Source of the DNA: Aphrocallistes beatrix
Lineage: Eukaryota > Porifera > Hexactinellida > Sceptrulophora > Aphrocallistidae
Direction: 5' to 3'
DNA length: 64,000 nucleotides
Assembly: GCA_963281255.1 (NCBI GenBank)
Contig: OY725502.1
Span: 434,001-498,000 of the forward strand
Shown here: positions 1 to 10,800 of the stretch, piece after piece
Numbering within the stretch: position 1 is the stretch's first letter
Layout of the letters: each line of letters begins with the position of its first letter
The notes under the pieces: generated by a model
What the model saw: only the letters and a program-made list of their open reading frames with translations
Databases searched by the model: none
What the model was told of the DNA's origin: nothing
Position numbers and translations under genes: made by a program

Positions 1-846
1 ATCTCAAACCTGAGCTTAGTTCGTAATGAATTTCGTCCTAGCTCTCTTGGGTCATTATTGAAAGCGCAGATATCAACCTGTCAAAACTTGAATTATGTCT
101 TCACAAACAAATTTGATTTTCAAATGCTAATTTCAGGTCTTTCCTCTGCAAAATGTATTCATGGATTACACCTCCATCACATACCCATTCATCATCACGA
201 ACAGCTGTTTTCCCTGTTACTTCGACTTACTAACATCAGAGAATTAACATGGGTTGCACCCAATCCTTACTCAATTCTACCTTTCATAACCCATCTCACC
301 ACTCTGGACTACTTAAAATTAGGAGGTCCCCAGTGTGTTATTGATGACGCCTACCTCTCAAATAATTTGCAGCATTTACTGAATGCAAACAGAGCTTCGA
401 TCAGAGTATTGCAGTTGATGTCTTTAGGGAGTAATACCGAATACATGTGTTTAGACGGGTTTATCAAGTGTTTGCCGCTCTGTTCTAAATTAATACAGTT
501 GAATCTAGAGAAAACACGAATAAGATGTGATGATGTAAATATTTGGTACTTTGTGGTCTCCAGGCTTGTCTCTTTACTACAGTTGAAATTCAACCATGTT
601 TTTCTAGGTAAAGGGGGGCACTTGCATATTTGCAGAGGCCTCTTCTACCATTCTTCCATTATGAATTTGGAACTAAGTTTCTGTGACTTAGATTCGGAAT
701 CTTGCCTTGCTCTTAACAACCTCATTCCTACACTCAAGCAACTGAAGTCATTTAGTGCAAATGAAATCTCCAAACCGAATCCTCAGAATATCGCGCTGGT
801 CAAATTAACAGCTGATAGGCTTGCAATAGAGCATAAACTCCAATGA
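1..846 (+). CDS. NLR-type leucine-rich-repeat protein, 3' end only
   Basis: The frame is open from base 1 to a stop at 844-846, so this is the C-terminal part of a longer gene that begins upstream. The product is leucine-rich-repeat sequence with recurring L-x-L patterns. It aligns along its length with the last ~280 residues of the intact NACHT-LRR protein at 2528-5845; both share NIRELTW, then YSILP, a paired late motif of the form GLFYHSS / GLVCNQT, and a terminal LIPTLKQLKS / LIPTLRQLKS. By homology the missing part should hold a NACHT ATPase, but it is not visible here. The two genes are tandem same-strand paralogues about 1.7 kb apart. No intron is needed. Being a C-terminal LRR is well supported; being a working NLR is inferred from the neighbour. 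Confidence 0.8.
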   Translation: MSNLSLVRNEFRPSSLGSLLKAQISTCQNLNYVFTNKFDFQMLISGLSSAKCIHGLHLHHIPIHHHEQLFSLLLRLTNIRELTWVAPNPYSILPFITHLTTLDYLKLGGPQCVIDDAYLSNNLQHLLNANRASIRVLQLMSLGSNTEYMCLDGFIKCLPLCSKLIQLNLEKTRIRCDDVNIWYFVVSRLVSLLQLKFNHVFLGKGGHLHICRGLFYHSSIMNLELSFCDLDSESCLALNNLIPTLKQLKSFSANEISKPNPQNIALVKLTADRLAIEHKLQ

Positions 847-2527
847 GAACATTGATATAAAGTACATTATTGTTGATATTTGCATATGCGTTTACTCTAC
901 CATCTGCTAATATTTGTAAATGCTAAGTTTTTGTCTAAATAAGTCCTGTACAATAAAATATTTGTGTATTTTTTCCTTACACGCACTCTTCCCTTGATTA
1001 TTTGCGGCTTTCAGCAAAAAATATTCGGATTAAATAAGGTCCATGTTAATCTAAAGTTTGGATCTGAGGCGTAAGCAAGGTGGTGCGCCTCCTATGTATA
1101 TATGTAATGTAAGAAATATTCAAAGTCAGAATCTCTTAGAAGTATCCGGACAAATAGTAACACGTTGGATGGCATTTCAGGATAGACATAGAGGACAGTA
1201 TCTTTCCTTGTTAGTTCTACGTAGTTTATAGATCTCAATTAGTATTTCTCTGTAATTGAACATTACGTATTATTTTTGATATTTGATCGATTGCGATTAG
1301 TATTTGGAACAGTTTAAAATTTTAATTTTGACAAGCGCACTTCGCTTGCTTGTGCTGCGCGGCTTGCGGACAAACAAACAAAAATCCTAGCGTTTTAATA
1401 TATAAGATTCAGTTATATTTTAAAATGCTTCAAGATTATTTAGTGCAGTGATATAAAAACATTATATGCATTTCCCAACTGTGTTCTTATACAAGTAACT
1501 GATATCCACTGTACAATAAATCACCACTTTGAACAGCGATGTATTGCCTAACTGCAAAAATTTTATTAGATGACCTGTTCATGACCACCAACATTTGATA
1601 CTTGTAAGGTTGGAGTATATGCATAATGAAGTTCACCATAGTAGCTATTGGTTTACTTATATAAGTAGTGAGATGGTTATATATATATAGCTATCTCCAT
1701 GGATTAAAACAAACTGATCAACTCATTCAAAATCTATCTCAAGCTTATAACATAAACCAGTTCATCGAAATTTTCATCTTTTCAAGTGAGTTTTCGACTA
1801 ATACATAGCTTGGGGGAAATGCTAGTAAGAATTACACAGGTCCCGACTTCCAAGTGACCCAACTCAGATCGGGTCAGACCCCCGAGAATCACTTCTTGAT
1901 TGGGCAAATTAAAAGCTTAATAATTGATTGGTTCTCACATGAACCAATTTTTTCCAATCACAAATAGTCCTGCTGATTGTAAGCATTGTTATTGTAAGTT
2001 ACTAGTACTGTTTAGATCCCAATGTATTTACAGAAGCAGTGACCTTGGTTCTCGACTTTAGCTGCATGCCAGGACACATTTTTTCCCATAAAACTCACCA
2101 TACAAAACACATTTCCAGGTCTTAGACTCGAAAAATCTTTTAAAACCATTAAAAATATTCGAATTACAATATCTAAAGACCATGATAACTAAGATTGTTT
2201 GAGTATAAGAAATTTTATAGCTAACGAAGCTTGTATCAGAACTTATGAGCCACCTTGTAATAGTATATTTATATGGAATATTTCTTGATTAAATACATTT
2301 GTTCCCGTACTCTACGTATACAATCCCGATATTGCTAGTAAAACCCAAATAATTTGCAAATAAATAGTGGCGGTCATTAGAACATTGGGGCTTTTGAGTA
2401 AATTCTTATAGGGACCCCAGATTTCAGATTTAAATAAATCCTCCGACTCTAATTCCAAATAACAACCTAATAATAGTATTGCAAAATAGTTTATACAAGT
2501 GATTCATATTATTATATTTTATAGGAA
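847..2527. other. Intergenic between NLR paralogues, with diverged interspersed repeats
   Basis: No coding exon is visible. An AATAAA-like signal at about 953-958 could end the upstream transcript. About 1330-1400 holds a repeat with AAGCGCACTTCGCTTGCTTG followed by a CAAACAAACAAA run; related copies lie near 9054-9095, 10405-10465 and 45470-45515. About 1905-1975 contains TAATTGATTGGTTCTCACAT, repeated near 10143. Together these look like pieces of one old interspersed element also present in the first large intron of the PDZD8 homologue. Confidence 0.5.
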
Positions 2528-5500
2528 ATGGATATGCTAGCTTCCTTAATGGAATTAACGGCAGCCCTGAGCAAATCCGACATCAAGAAATTGCTTATTG
2601 GATTATCAGTACCAGAGAGTGTTTGTGATAAAGAGGATTGTGATCCATTAAACTTTCTTTTAGCAATGAGAGGATGGAAAAACTTTGACCCATTTTCTTT
2701 CTACCAATCTTTGAAGGTAATACGAGATGACTTAGTGTCTTTAGCACTAAAAATAGAATGGCTGTGCGTTGATACGGCGCCTCAGCCAGTATTCTCCATT
2801 GAAAACTTTATTGGAATGCTGAAGAAAGGATTATCAATTGCTGTATTGAAAATTATCAATATTAACTTTTATTCAGGTAGAGGTAGTGATGACGTTCGCT
2901 TTAAAAACACCATACAACTAATTTTTGAAAAACACCTCATCCAAAAAGACTTGGTGGCGCTGTTTCAATTACTAACTGAATTAAATCTAGTTCACTTAGT
3001 CGCTAAACTAGAGCCATATAAGGAAGAATTTGAAAATATGAAACCTGAAGATTTCATATCTGAATTCAAGGAAGCGTTATTTCGAAGTGAAAAACGAGTA
3101 GGAATGTGGGGAATTTATGTGAAATCTTACATAACAAATCAATTCCAATTTGTGAAGCAGCTACTCGGCAGAGATAAACAAGTCAGTCTCGAATATGTTT
3201 TTGTGGATCTAACTATACTGAAGCAAAAGCCGAGATATGTCTCATTGGAAGACGAAACTACTTACAATGATATTGCATATCTTACAAAGATTGCGAACAA
3301 AGAAGTCGATATCAGTCCAGTTGACTTAACTGAAGAATTTGTCTCATGTGATATTTCGCATCCAGAAATATGGTGCTTTATTGGCAATATAGGAAGCGGA
3401 AAAACTTTTCTTTGTAACCGTATTGCGCTCACATTTGGCAATAATGAACTGTCTAAATTTTTATTTACGCTGTACATTCCCTGCCGGAATCTCGAGTGGC
3501 ATGATATGGAATCATTCCGAATCGAATCAGGTCAGCCGATTACCACAGACTCCATTACTCAGTGGCTTCGGCTCGGTCTACCTGTAGGACCTAGCTGGGC
3601 GGCTGACCTGGCAGAACATATTACGGATATTGACGGAGAGGGCCTGCTACTCATTATAGACGGTCTCGATGAATTCACTAAGGATGTCTCTTTCGAAAAA
3701 ACACTACTGTTCATCCTCCTCACAAGACAAGCTCTCTCAAAATCATTCATTCTACTAACCAGCAGACCTCATGCTTGGATAGATATTTCAACATCACACC
3801 TACTCCATAATACTACATTATTCCAAGTGCTAGGATTCTCTCCTGCACAGAGAGATCTGTACTTCAAGAAACAATTCGATGAGGATTCCATACTGAAGCG
3901 ATGTACACAGATCTTCCATAGACATGATGAGATGAAGCAAGTATCACTAATCCCAATTATCGCATCTCTGTTCTCTGCACTGTTCAAAACTGATCGTTTG
4001 CATACACTGACTCAGTTTTACTGCGAGCTAACACTCTATATGATACGATGGCAACTCTTTAGAATGGGACTAGAAAAATTTACTTTAGTGAACGAACTCT
4101 CCGACCTTGATAGCGGCGTTTTGGAGTGCCTACACGGAATTGGGTTTATAGCTTATCAGGGCGTTGCTAATAGGGATCTCATCTCTACCAATGAATTTCC
4201 GTTGCGAGTTGAGGAATATTCAATGAATAGTCATCGTTTGGGTCTAACACACGAGTATGGGAAGTTGGAGAATAATGGTCTTTTAACAAAGGTTTGGACC
4301 TTCCCTCATCTTACCCTTCAGGAGTTCACAGGCGCCATCTGGCTGAGCAGTACTAAGTGGCATGATCAGTGTTTGTCTGTGAGGTATATAGTGCATACTG
4401 GTGATGTATTCTCTTTATTCCGAATGGTTGTAAGATTTCTCTGTGGGCTCTTATCAGACAGGTCCATGAACACGCTACTCCTCCTATACAAACACTTGAC
4501 ACCTAGACCTGTTCCAGTAGACTCTCTTCCTGAGTGTGTTCAACTCAGGCTTGAAGGCTCTCGTCTTTTGAGTTACACAGACTGGGAAGAATTTACAGAA
4601 AGAATTATTCAGCTGAGCGAAATACTGTTTGAATCTGACTCCGAATACATTTATAAACACTTCTCCTCATGCAGACGCTTCCTCCCTTGTTCAGTGTGTT
4701 TCTATATTCCCAGCTCGGTTACTCCTAACGAATGGGTCTCTTTCCTTAAATCTCTGCCACTTTTTGAACACATTCATCTCGTCTACGTCGATACTAATTA
4801 CGTTACTCCAGAGCAATTCTTCAATCTTACAGCGTCCATTAAAAAATGCTCAGTTGGATGTTTAGCATTGAAATTCAGTGCTAACCAAGAAATTCTCAAT
4901 TATGCTAATGTGCTCCAACATGCACAGTTGTCTAACACCAAGCTTAGTTTAAACCTGGAATCATGTACACTAATTGAAAACAAACCCATAGAATTCTTCT
5001 CTTCATGCCCACCTGCCCACACTCTCTCAGGCTTGAGTTTATTCCGCAATGAAATTCCTCCAAACTCTTTAAGTTTATTGTCAAACCAGCCATCAACTTG
5101 TCATAACTTCAAATATGGATACAATAGCACATTTGATCTTGATGTACTATTGTCAGTTCTGTCATCTCCCACAATCAATGGACTACACCTCTATGATATT
5201 CCTACAGAATACCATCAACAATTATTCTCTCTACAACTCTCTAACATCAGAGAATTAACATGGAATGCAGGCTACTCAATACTCCCCCACATAAACCACC
5301 TCACCTCTCTCTCCTATCTAGATATAAGCCATGGCCTGCATCATCATATCTACAACCTCTCGGACAGTATTCTACACTTGTTAAGTGCAAACCGGGACTC
5401 AATCAAGGTATTGAAATTGCAGCATTTACAAGATACAGGGTTAAGCAGCTTGGATATATTTTTCAGCTGTTTACAAGCATGTACTAACTTAGTACATCTA

Positions 5501-5845
5501 GAGCTAGGAGATACTAACATAGTGTGTGATGACGACACTCTTTGGTGTTCGATGGTTCGAATGTTTAGAAATTTGTTAGTTTTGAATCTCTATGATATTT
5601 CCCTTGGTGATTCAGGAATGTTGCGCCTATGTAAAGGTCTCGTCTGCAATCAAACATTTAGAAGTTTAGAAGTAATCCAATGTGAACTGAGCTCTGATTC
5701 CTGTACACCTCTCACACATCTCATTCCAACGCTCAGACAGCTGAAGTCACTGAGAATAAACCAATTATCCGAACCAGAAACAGAACTTATTGAAATCCTG
5801 AGGCGAACAGCTGATGAATATTATTTAAAACACTACTTTAAATAG
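2528..5845 (+). CDS. NACHT-LRR (NLR) receptor with two N-terminal death-fold-like domains
   Basis: An intronless frame encodes 1105 residues. Residues ~1-80 and ~95-185 are helical and show the hydrophobic spacing of death-fold domains; the pattern (SKSDIKKLL, then LNFLLAMRGW, then L-x3-I-x-DDL) is closest to death-effector domains, with the second unit weaker. The NACHT ATPase follows: Walker A GNIGSGKT at ~286-293, Walker B-like LLLIIDGLDEF at ~373-383, then LTSRPH. A winged-helix/helical region and LRRs fill roughly 770-1105. NLRs of this kind sense microbial or danger cues in the cytosol, oligomerise through NACHT and signal through the death-fold. A short out-of-frame leader precedes the chosen ATG, which is the first of the long frame. 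Calling the N-terminus tandem DED is inference by pattern; a CARD/DEATH variant is possible. The partial LRR gene at 1-846 is its paralogue. Confidence 0.87.
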   Translation: MDMLASLMELTAALSKSDIKKLLIGLSVPESVCDKEDCDPLNFLLAMRGWKNFDPFSFYQSLKVIRDDLVSLALKIEWLCVDTAPQPVFSIENFIGMLKKGLSIAVLKIININFYSGRGSDDVRFKNTIQLIFEKHLIQKDLVALFQLLTELNLVHLVAKLEPYKEEFENMKPEDFISEFKEALFRSEKRVGMWGIYVKSYITNQFQFVKQLLGRDKQVSLEYVFVDLTILKQKPRYVSLEDETTYNDIAYLTKIANKEVDISPVDLTEEFVSCDISHPEIWCFIGNIGSGKTFLCNRIALTFGNNELSKFLFTLYIPCRNLEWHDMESFRIESGQPITTDSITQWLRLGLPVGPSWAADLAEHITDIDGEGLLLIIDGLDEFTKDVSFEKTLLFILLTRQALSKSFILLTSRPHAWIDISTSHLLHNTTLFQVLGFSPAQRDLYFKKQFDEDSILKRCTQIFHRHDEMKQVSLIPIIASLFSALFKTDRLHTLTQFYCELTLYMIRWQLFRMGLEKFTLVNELSDLDSGVLECLHGIGFIAYQGVANRDLISTNEFPLRVEEYSMNSHRLGLTHEYGKLENNGLLTKVWTFPHLTLQEFTGAIWLSSTKWHDQCLSVRYIVHTGDVFSLFRMVVRFLCGLLSDRSMNTLLLLYKHLTPRPVPVDSLPECVQLRLEGSRLLSYTDWEEFTERIIQLSEILFESDSEYIYKHFSSCRRFLPCSVCFYIPSSVTPNEWVSFLKSLPLFEHIHLVYVDTNYVTPEQFFNLTASIKKCSVGCLALKFSANQEILNYANVLQHAQLSNTKLSLNLESCTLIENKPIEFFSSCPPAHTLSGLSLFRNEIPPNSLSLLSNQPSTCHNFKYGYNSTFDLDVLLSVLSSPTINGLHLYDIPTEYHQQLFSLQLSNIRELTWNAGYSILPHINHLTSLSYLDISHGLHHHIYNLSDSILHLLSANRDSIKVLKLQHLQDTGLSSLDIFFSCLQACTNLVHLELGDTNIVCDDDTLWCSMVRMFRNLLVLNLYDISLGDSGMLRLCKGLVCNQTFRSLEVIQCELSSDSCTPLTHLIPTLRQLKSLRINQLSEPETELIEILRRTADEYYLKHYFK

Positions 5846-6209
5846 GTACAGTCACTATTTATGCAGCATTTTAAGATGTGAAGATTGTTCACTACGTAGC
5901 TCTGGAATTTTTAATTAATTGATTACATTTTATATTTTCTTGTTTTAGATATCACACTCATCTCCACTTTCTCTCCTTTGAGTTAATTTTACTCAAACGT
6001 TCTATTCTAATGTCTCCATTCTATCTCTATTAGAACTTTTCTAACATTATTTGTTTGTTATTATGTACATTGATGTGCGTAAATTTAAAACCTTTTTAGA
6101 GTTTTTAAATAAATATCTTGCTTTTCTAATTTCAGAATTTCCACAGCATTCCATATCCCAATTATATAATGTACAAATAAGTCATACAAATAATGTACAA
6201 TCATTCATC
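5846..6209. other. 3' flank of the NLR gene
   Basis: AT-rich sequence with no exon visible. AATAAA-like polyadenylation signals occur at about 6107-6113. Nothing else is supported. Confidence 0.4.
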
Positions 6210-6297
6210 GGGTATGCCTAATTTCCGGGACGGGACGGGTTAAGATACCTAATTTCCGGGACGGTATCCCGTCCCGTCCCGGAAATTAGGCATGCCC
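6210..6297. mobile_element. Palindromic MITE-like element of the 'GCCTAATTT-CGGGA' family
   Basis: The ends are inverted copies (GGTATGCCTAATTTCCGGGA at the left, its complement ending GGCATGCCC at the right), and a third internal copy of CCTAATTTCCGGGACGG lies between. Related palindromes occur at 7385-7612 and 10985-11110. It has no coding capacity. Confidence 0.7.
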
Positions 6298-6315
6298 AAA
6301 TTTATCCATATATTT

Positions 6316-6421
6316 AAAAAGTAAGTAGCGCATGCGCTGCATTTGAGTACCGCATGCGCTGCTTTTGAGTAGTACAGCGCATGCGCTACTCAAATGCAGC
6401 GCATGCGCTACTTACTTTTAA
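6316..6421. repeat. Perfect inverted repeat carrying four GCGCATGCGC-type motifs
   Basis: Arms of about 33 bp are exact reverse complements (left arm AAAAGTAAGTAGCGCATGCG...; right arm ends CGCATGCGCTACTTACTTTT). Within the hairpin the palindrome GCGCATGCGC occurs three times and a one-base variant once, at ~24-bp spacing. This matches the known consensus of the transcription factor NRF-1, though it may be only a by-product of the palindrome. Confidence 0.75.
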
Positions 6422-6638
6422 ATAGCTCAATTTATCATATCAAAAATATCCTGCTCAAAAAGACGCCCAGTCGTTTTCACTACATTCACTACAAGGTACA
6501 AGCAGTTATGATGCCCCAAAATCAAAATTTACTCCGAAACTTCCTTAAAATGCATTTCTTTTTTTTAATCCAGTCATTTATAGTCATTTTGTAGAGGAGA
6601 CGATGGGAGTACCTTTGAGCAGAGATATTAATTGATAT

Positions 6639-7196
6639 GGGGACGCAGCATTTGTCCGAATTTCTAAGTTGTCATTTGTCCGAATCGTAATTTGGAATAT
6701 TGTCATTTGTCCGAATCGTAATTTGGAATATTGTCACTTGTCCGAATCGATTCTTGGAATATTGTCACTTGTCCGAATCGTAATTTGGAATATTGTCACT
6801 TGTCCGAATCGATTCTTGGAATATTGTCACTTGTCCGAATCGATTCTTGGAATATTGTCGCTTGTCCGAATCGTAATTTTAGTTTCTTTTAGAATGAATG
6901 GGAGAACATTTTGGAAATGATATATATCAGAAAAGTGTGAGAGGGAGCTTTTCGAGTTCGAAATATTATCCAATTGAGTGTAAAATTGGCATTTTAATTT
7001 CAAGTGACAATATTCCAAGAATCGATTCGGACAAGTGACAATATTCCAAGGATCGATTCGGACAAGTGACAATATTCCAAATTACGATTTGGACAAGTGA
7101 CAATATTCCAAGAATCGATTCGGACAAATGACAATATTCCAAATTCTGATTCGGACAAATGACAGTTGACGCAGTTCGGACAAATGCATGCGCCTC
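6639..7196. mobile_element. Foldback transposable element built of tandem ~31-bp subrepeats, with 9-bp target duplication
   Basis: The left arm (~6650-6880) is a tandem array of ~31-bp units, each with GTCCGAATCG and TTGGAATATTGTCACTTG, alternating two variants (TAATTTGG or ATTCTTGG). The right arm (~7005-7190) is the same array inverted, around a ~115-bp loop. The terminal ~20 bp are imperfect inverted repeats ending in GCATTTGTCCGAA. The element is flanked by a direct AATTGATAT at 6630-6638 and 7197-7205. Long inverted repeats made of direct subrepeats are typical of foldback elements, and 9-bp duplications are known for these and for Mutator-type elements. No transposase is present. Short frames inside are low-complexity artefacts. 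Confidence 0.8.
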
Positions 7197-7384
7197 AATT
7201 GATATCATGATACCTTTTGAGACTTATGCTGCCTCGAATATTCGAAGTTGGAATTTTTAAAAAAATTTGAACTCAGTTATTGGATTAAGTGGCATTTTAG
7301 GTAAAAAAAAGCCCGATCCCTGCCTAATGCCACAGGAAGCCCCATGTGGATTTGATCAAGAGTAAGCCAAAATGCCCGATCTCT

Positions 7385-7612
7385 GGACATACCTAATTTA
7401 CGGAATGGAACGGAACGGAACCATTCCGGGAAATCTGAATACCTAATTTACGGAATTTGACGGAACGGTTCCGGAATTTTAAATACCTATTTTACGGAAT
7501 ATCCCATTCCGGATATTGTAAATGCCTATGCAGCCTATTTTACGGAATGTTCCGTAAAATAGGCATTTAAAATTCCGGAACCGTTCCGTCAAATTCCATA
7601 AATTAGGTATGT
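7385..7612. mobile_element. Palindromic MITE-like element with 10-bp flanking direct repeat
   Basis: Inverted ends (ACATACCTAATTTACGGAAT against ATTAGGTATGT) enclose further copies of the CCTA-TTTACGGAAT motif and an internal palindrome around TTTACGGAATGTTCCGTAAA. CCCGATCTCT occurs directly on both sides (7375-7384 and 7613-7622). The flanks also share a longer tandem similarity (TAATGCCACAGG near 7325 and 7627), so the direct repeat may partly predate insertion. Same family as 6210-6297 and 10985-11110. Confidence 0.7.
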
Positions 7613-7852
7613 CCCGATCTCTGCATAATGCCACAGGGGCGCCCCATGGTGACATGATCTAAGATTTAATTTTTTTCTGGGGGGCAAGCCCCCAAACACC
7701 CCTTACCGTCGCAAAACTAAAACTTGGCGCCTATGCCTGCTACCAATCTGCCCAACGTTAGATCCTAGTTGTGCCGATGACCTGCCTATCTAAACCATTA
7801 GCTGTCATTCATAGAGAAGATGACGGGGCTCCAGCACTAGCGCTGCCTTACA

Positions 7853-10800
7853 ATGATATTACTCGCACTCCTGCTCGGGTTCGTTCTCGGGATTCTCTTC
7901 ATTCTCTCTGTGCAGTACTTCACTCTCTCCTGGATATTTAAACTCTCCCCTAAGGCCAAGCCCCCCAGGCCGCCCCCATTCACAGCCCCCTCCCTCCCTC
8001 CGGAGTTGTCTCAGAAAGCGAGCGGACCCTTCCGAGAAGAGACCTGCCAGTGGGTGAACTTCTGCGGGGCTTTTCTCTTCCAAGAGCTGAGGGAGAGTAA
8101 TCTCGTCAAGAAAGCTATCATTACCAAGCTCAACGAAGAGTTCAAAGAGGTGAGTAGTGTGCTCTGCAATCCTGGACAGGACGGATTAACTTTGCGGTTC
8201 TGTGAACCAAACCGCCTTCTTTACTTCAGCACCAGCGCCACGGTTTTAGAAGTGGTCTGGTTAAACCGGACCACTTTTGAAAAGTGGCCAGGTTTCACTG
8301 GACCAACCGAGGACCACTTTTGAAAAGTTGGCCGGCTAAAACCGGACCAATGGCGCCAGCCCATATTTTTTAAGATCTAAACCACTTAAACATATAATTT
8401 TATTGAAAAGTGGCTACGTAGAATCACACTGTCCTTACTTGACGTATCGTTATCTCTTAAGTTCTACCTGACTCATGAGTTTCTTATTCCTGTGTTTCAT
8501 TGATTGTCTCTTGTTTGTGTTATACCATTGTTTATGTTTTTGTTTGTAGTTCCTACTGAAGAAGACAACAGGACAGCTGATGCACCAGGTTACAGTGAGG
8601 GACTACTTTCTGGGAAACTCTCTTCCTCAGTTCAACAGTGTGCAGGTGCGCATAATCTGTTCCAAATCTTATCTGTATCATCCAGTCTGATCAGAAACGT
8701 GGAATTTGATTGAAATTCCACTTTTCTGACCAAAATTCTACATTGATTTTTCTCATCAAAATTCTACATTGATTTATCTCATCAAAATTCTACATTGATT
8801 TACATTAGTACCTCGATTTACGTATTGAGAGTGGAGTGAGGCTTAGATAGACACGTATGGACGTTTTTATGTAATGAAATTCCGTTGCTGTGCAAATTTG
8901 ATTGGTCAGATTTTAAAATAGGGCAGGAATGCTCGATTCTGATTGGCGGAGATAATTATTAGGCTTAATTCGTTTATCCAGGGATTATCTGCAGATGTAT
9001 TGTTGACCATTGTTTGTCAATATTTTAACATCGCAGCTATTGATTTATCTAAAACAAGCGCGCTTCGCTTGCTTGCGCTGCGCGGCTTGCGGACACCTCG
9101 TTATTAATTATTCAACTTACTCGAAAATATTATTTTCGACACCTCGTTATTAATTATCAAACTTACTCGAAAATATTATTTTCGAAATCTACACCCCTGA
9201 AAACCCCATGTCAACCGTTGGAAGCAAATCTCTTAGTTCTCGCTTAATTTTGTCACTTGTTTACTTTATGTATCGATTGTAAACAAAAGTAAACAAATAA
9301 TTTATCATATCGATCTGAAAATATGATATTCGAAATCTACACCCCTAAAAACCGTTGGAAGCTAGTTTCTCGCTTAATTTTGTCACTTGTTTACTTTATG
9401 TATCGATTGTAAACAAAAGTTAACGAAGAATTTCTCTAATGGATCCGAAAATATGATATTCGAAATCTACACCCCTGAAAACCCCATTTCAAACGTTTAA
9501 AGTATCTAATGTAAACAAAAGTAAACAAATAATTCATCTATAAATCTGAAAATATGATATTCGAAATCTACACCCCTGAAAACCCCTTGTCAACCGTTGG
9601 AAGCTAGTCTCTAGCATAATTTTCAAAATTCGTTAAATCGTGTGAAAATATACAAATATTATATAATTATTATATAATTATTATATAATTATTATATAAT
9701 TATTATATAATAATTATATAATATTTATATAATTATTATATAATTATTATATAATTATTATATAATAAAATTAGAGAAACAATACGTCGCTTTCTTGTTT
9801 TATACTATGTACGCTGGATTGTCATTTGTCTACGGTTACATGAATGAAATCAGAACTGTAGCAGAAATTTTGTTTCGTGACAAATATAATTTACTTCGTA
9901 TTAAGTCAACTAATCCTGAATGTAAGCTCAATTTGAATACACAAAGTTCACATTGCTAAAGATTATTATACTTAAATAATCAATTCCAGTCCATGTCGTT
10001 AAAAGTTATTTTATGATCGAATTGATTAATCGTAGCATATAACACACTTTAACTGTTGTTAACAATCAAATAATAGACTCAAAATAGCATTATTCAATCA
10101 TTTATATGAAATAGAATCGTGTGAATGGCATTATAAAAGGCTGATAATTGATTGGTTCTCACATAAACCAATGAATTTCAATCGCAAATAGTTCTTTTGA
10201 TAGTATGCATGTCACTACTATTTTATTCCAATGTATTTGCATTATAAAAAATCGAATTTGATTGGTCAGCACATTTTGTCACCTATCTCGGCGAGGTGTG
10301 AACATTTGGTTTAGATCTAGACGAACTTAATCCTAGATTCATCATTTGACACCTACATGCCAATTTTCGTATCTCTACGACTTGCCAATTCTTCAATCAA
10401 TTCGGACAAACAAACAAACAAACAAACAAAAAAATCATAGAGTTTTAATATACGTATAAGATACACGTAGTTATATTCGATATGTTCCAGATTTGTAGTT
10501 ACCGTATTACCTCGAACAGTAGCCTCCTAGTATTAATCACCCTCCCCCCCAAAGAGGGCGTTAAAGTCTTTTAGTTGCCTCTTTGAATAAGGATTAATGT
10601 TGAATTCTAAAATTTAATAATTGCCCCAGATACGATTACGATTTGAGTTAGCCTCTTAGAGTTTGTCCCACTTTTAAAAACTTTCAACTTAGCTTACCTA
10701 AACCTCCCTGACAGGTGCTGAAGGTGCGGCGGGACGAGGAGGAGCTGCTGACGGAGGTGACGGTGGGGTTCGACGTGGACTATCAGGGAGGAGCTCTCAT

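Noticed and set aside
6669..7208. Several short frames encoding repeated LSESILGI / CPNRNLEYCH peptides
   Set aside because: They are the foldback element's tandem subrepeats translated on both strands.
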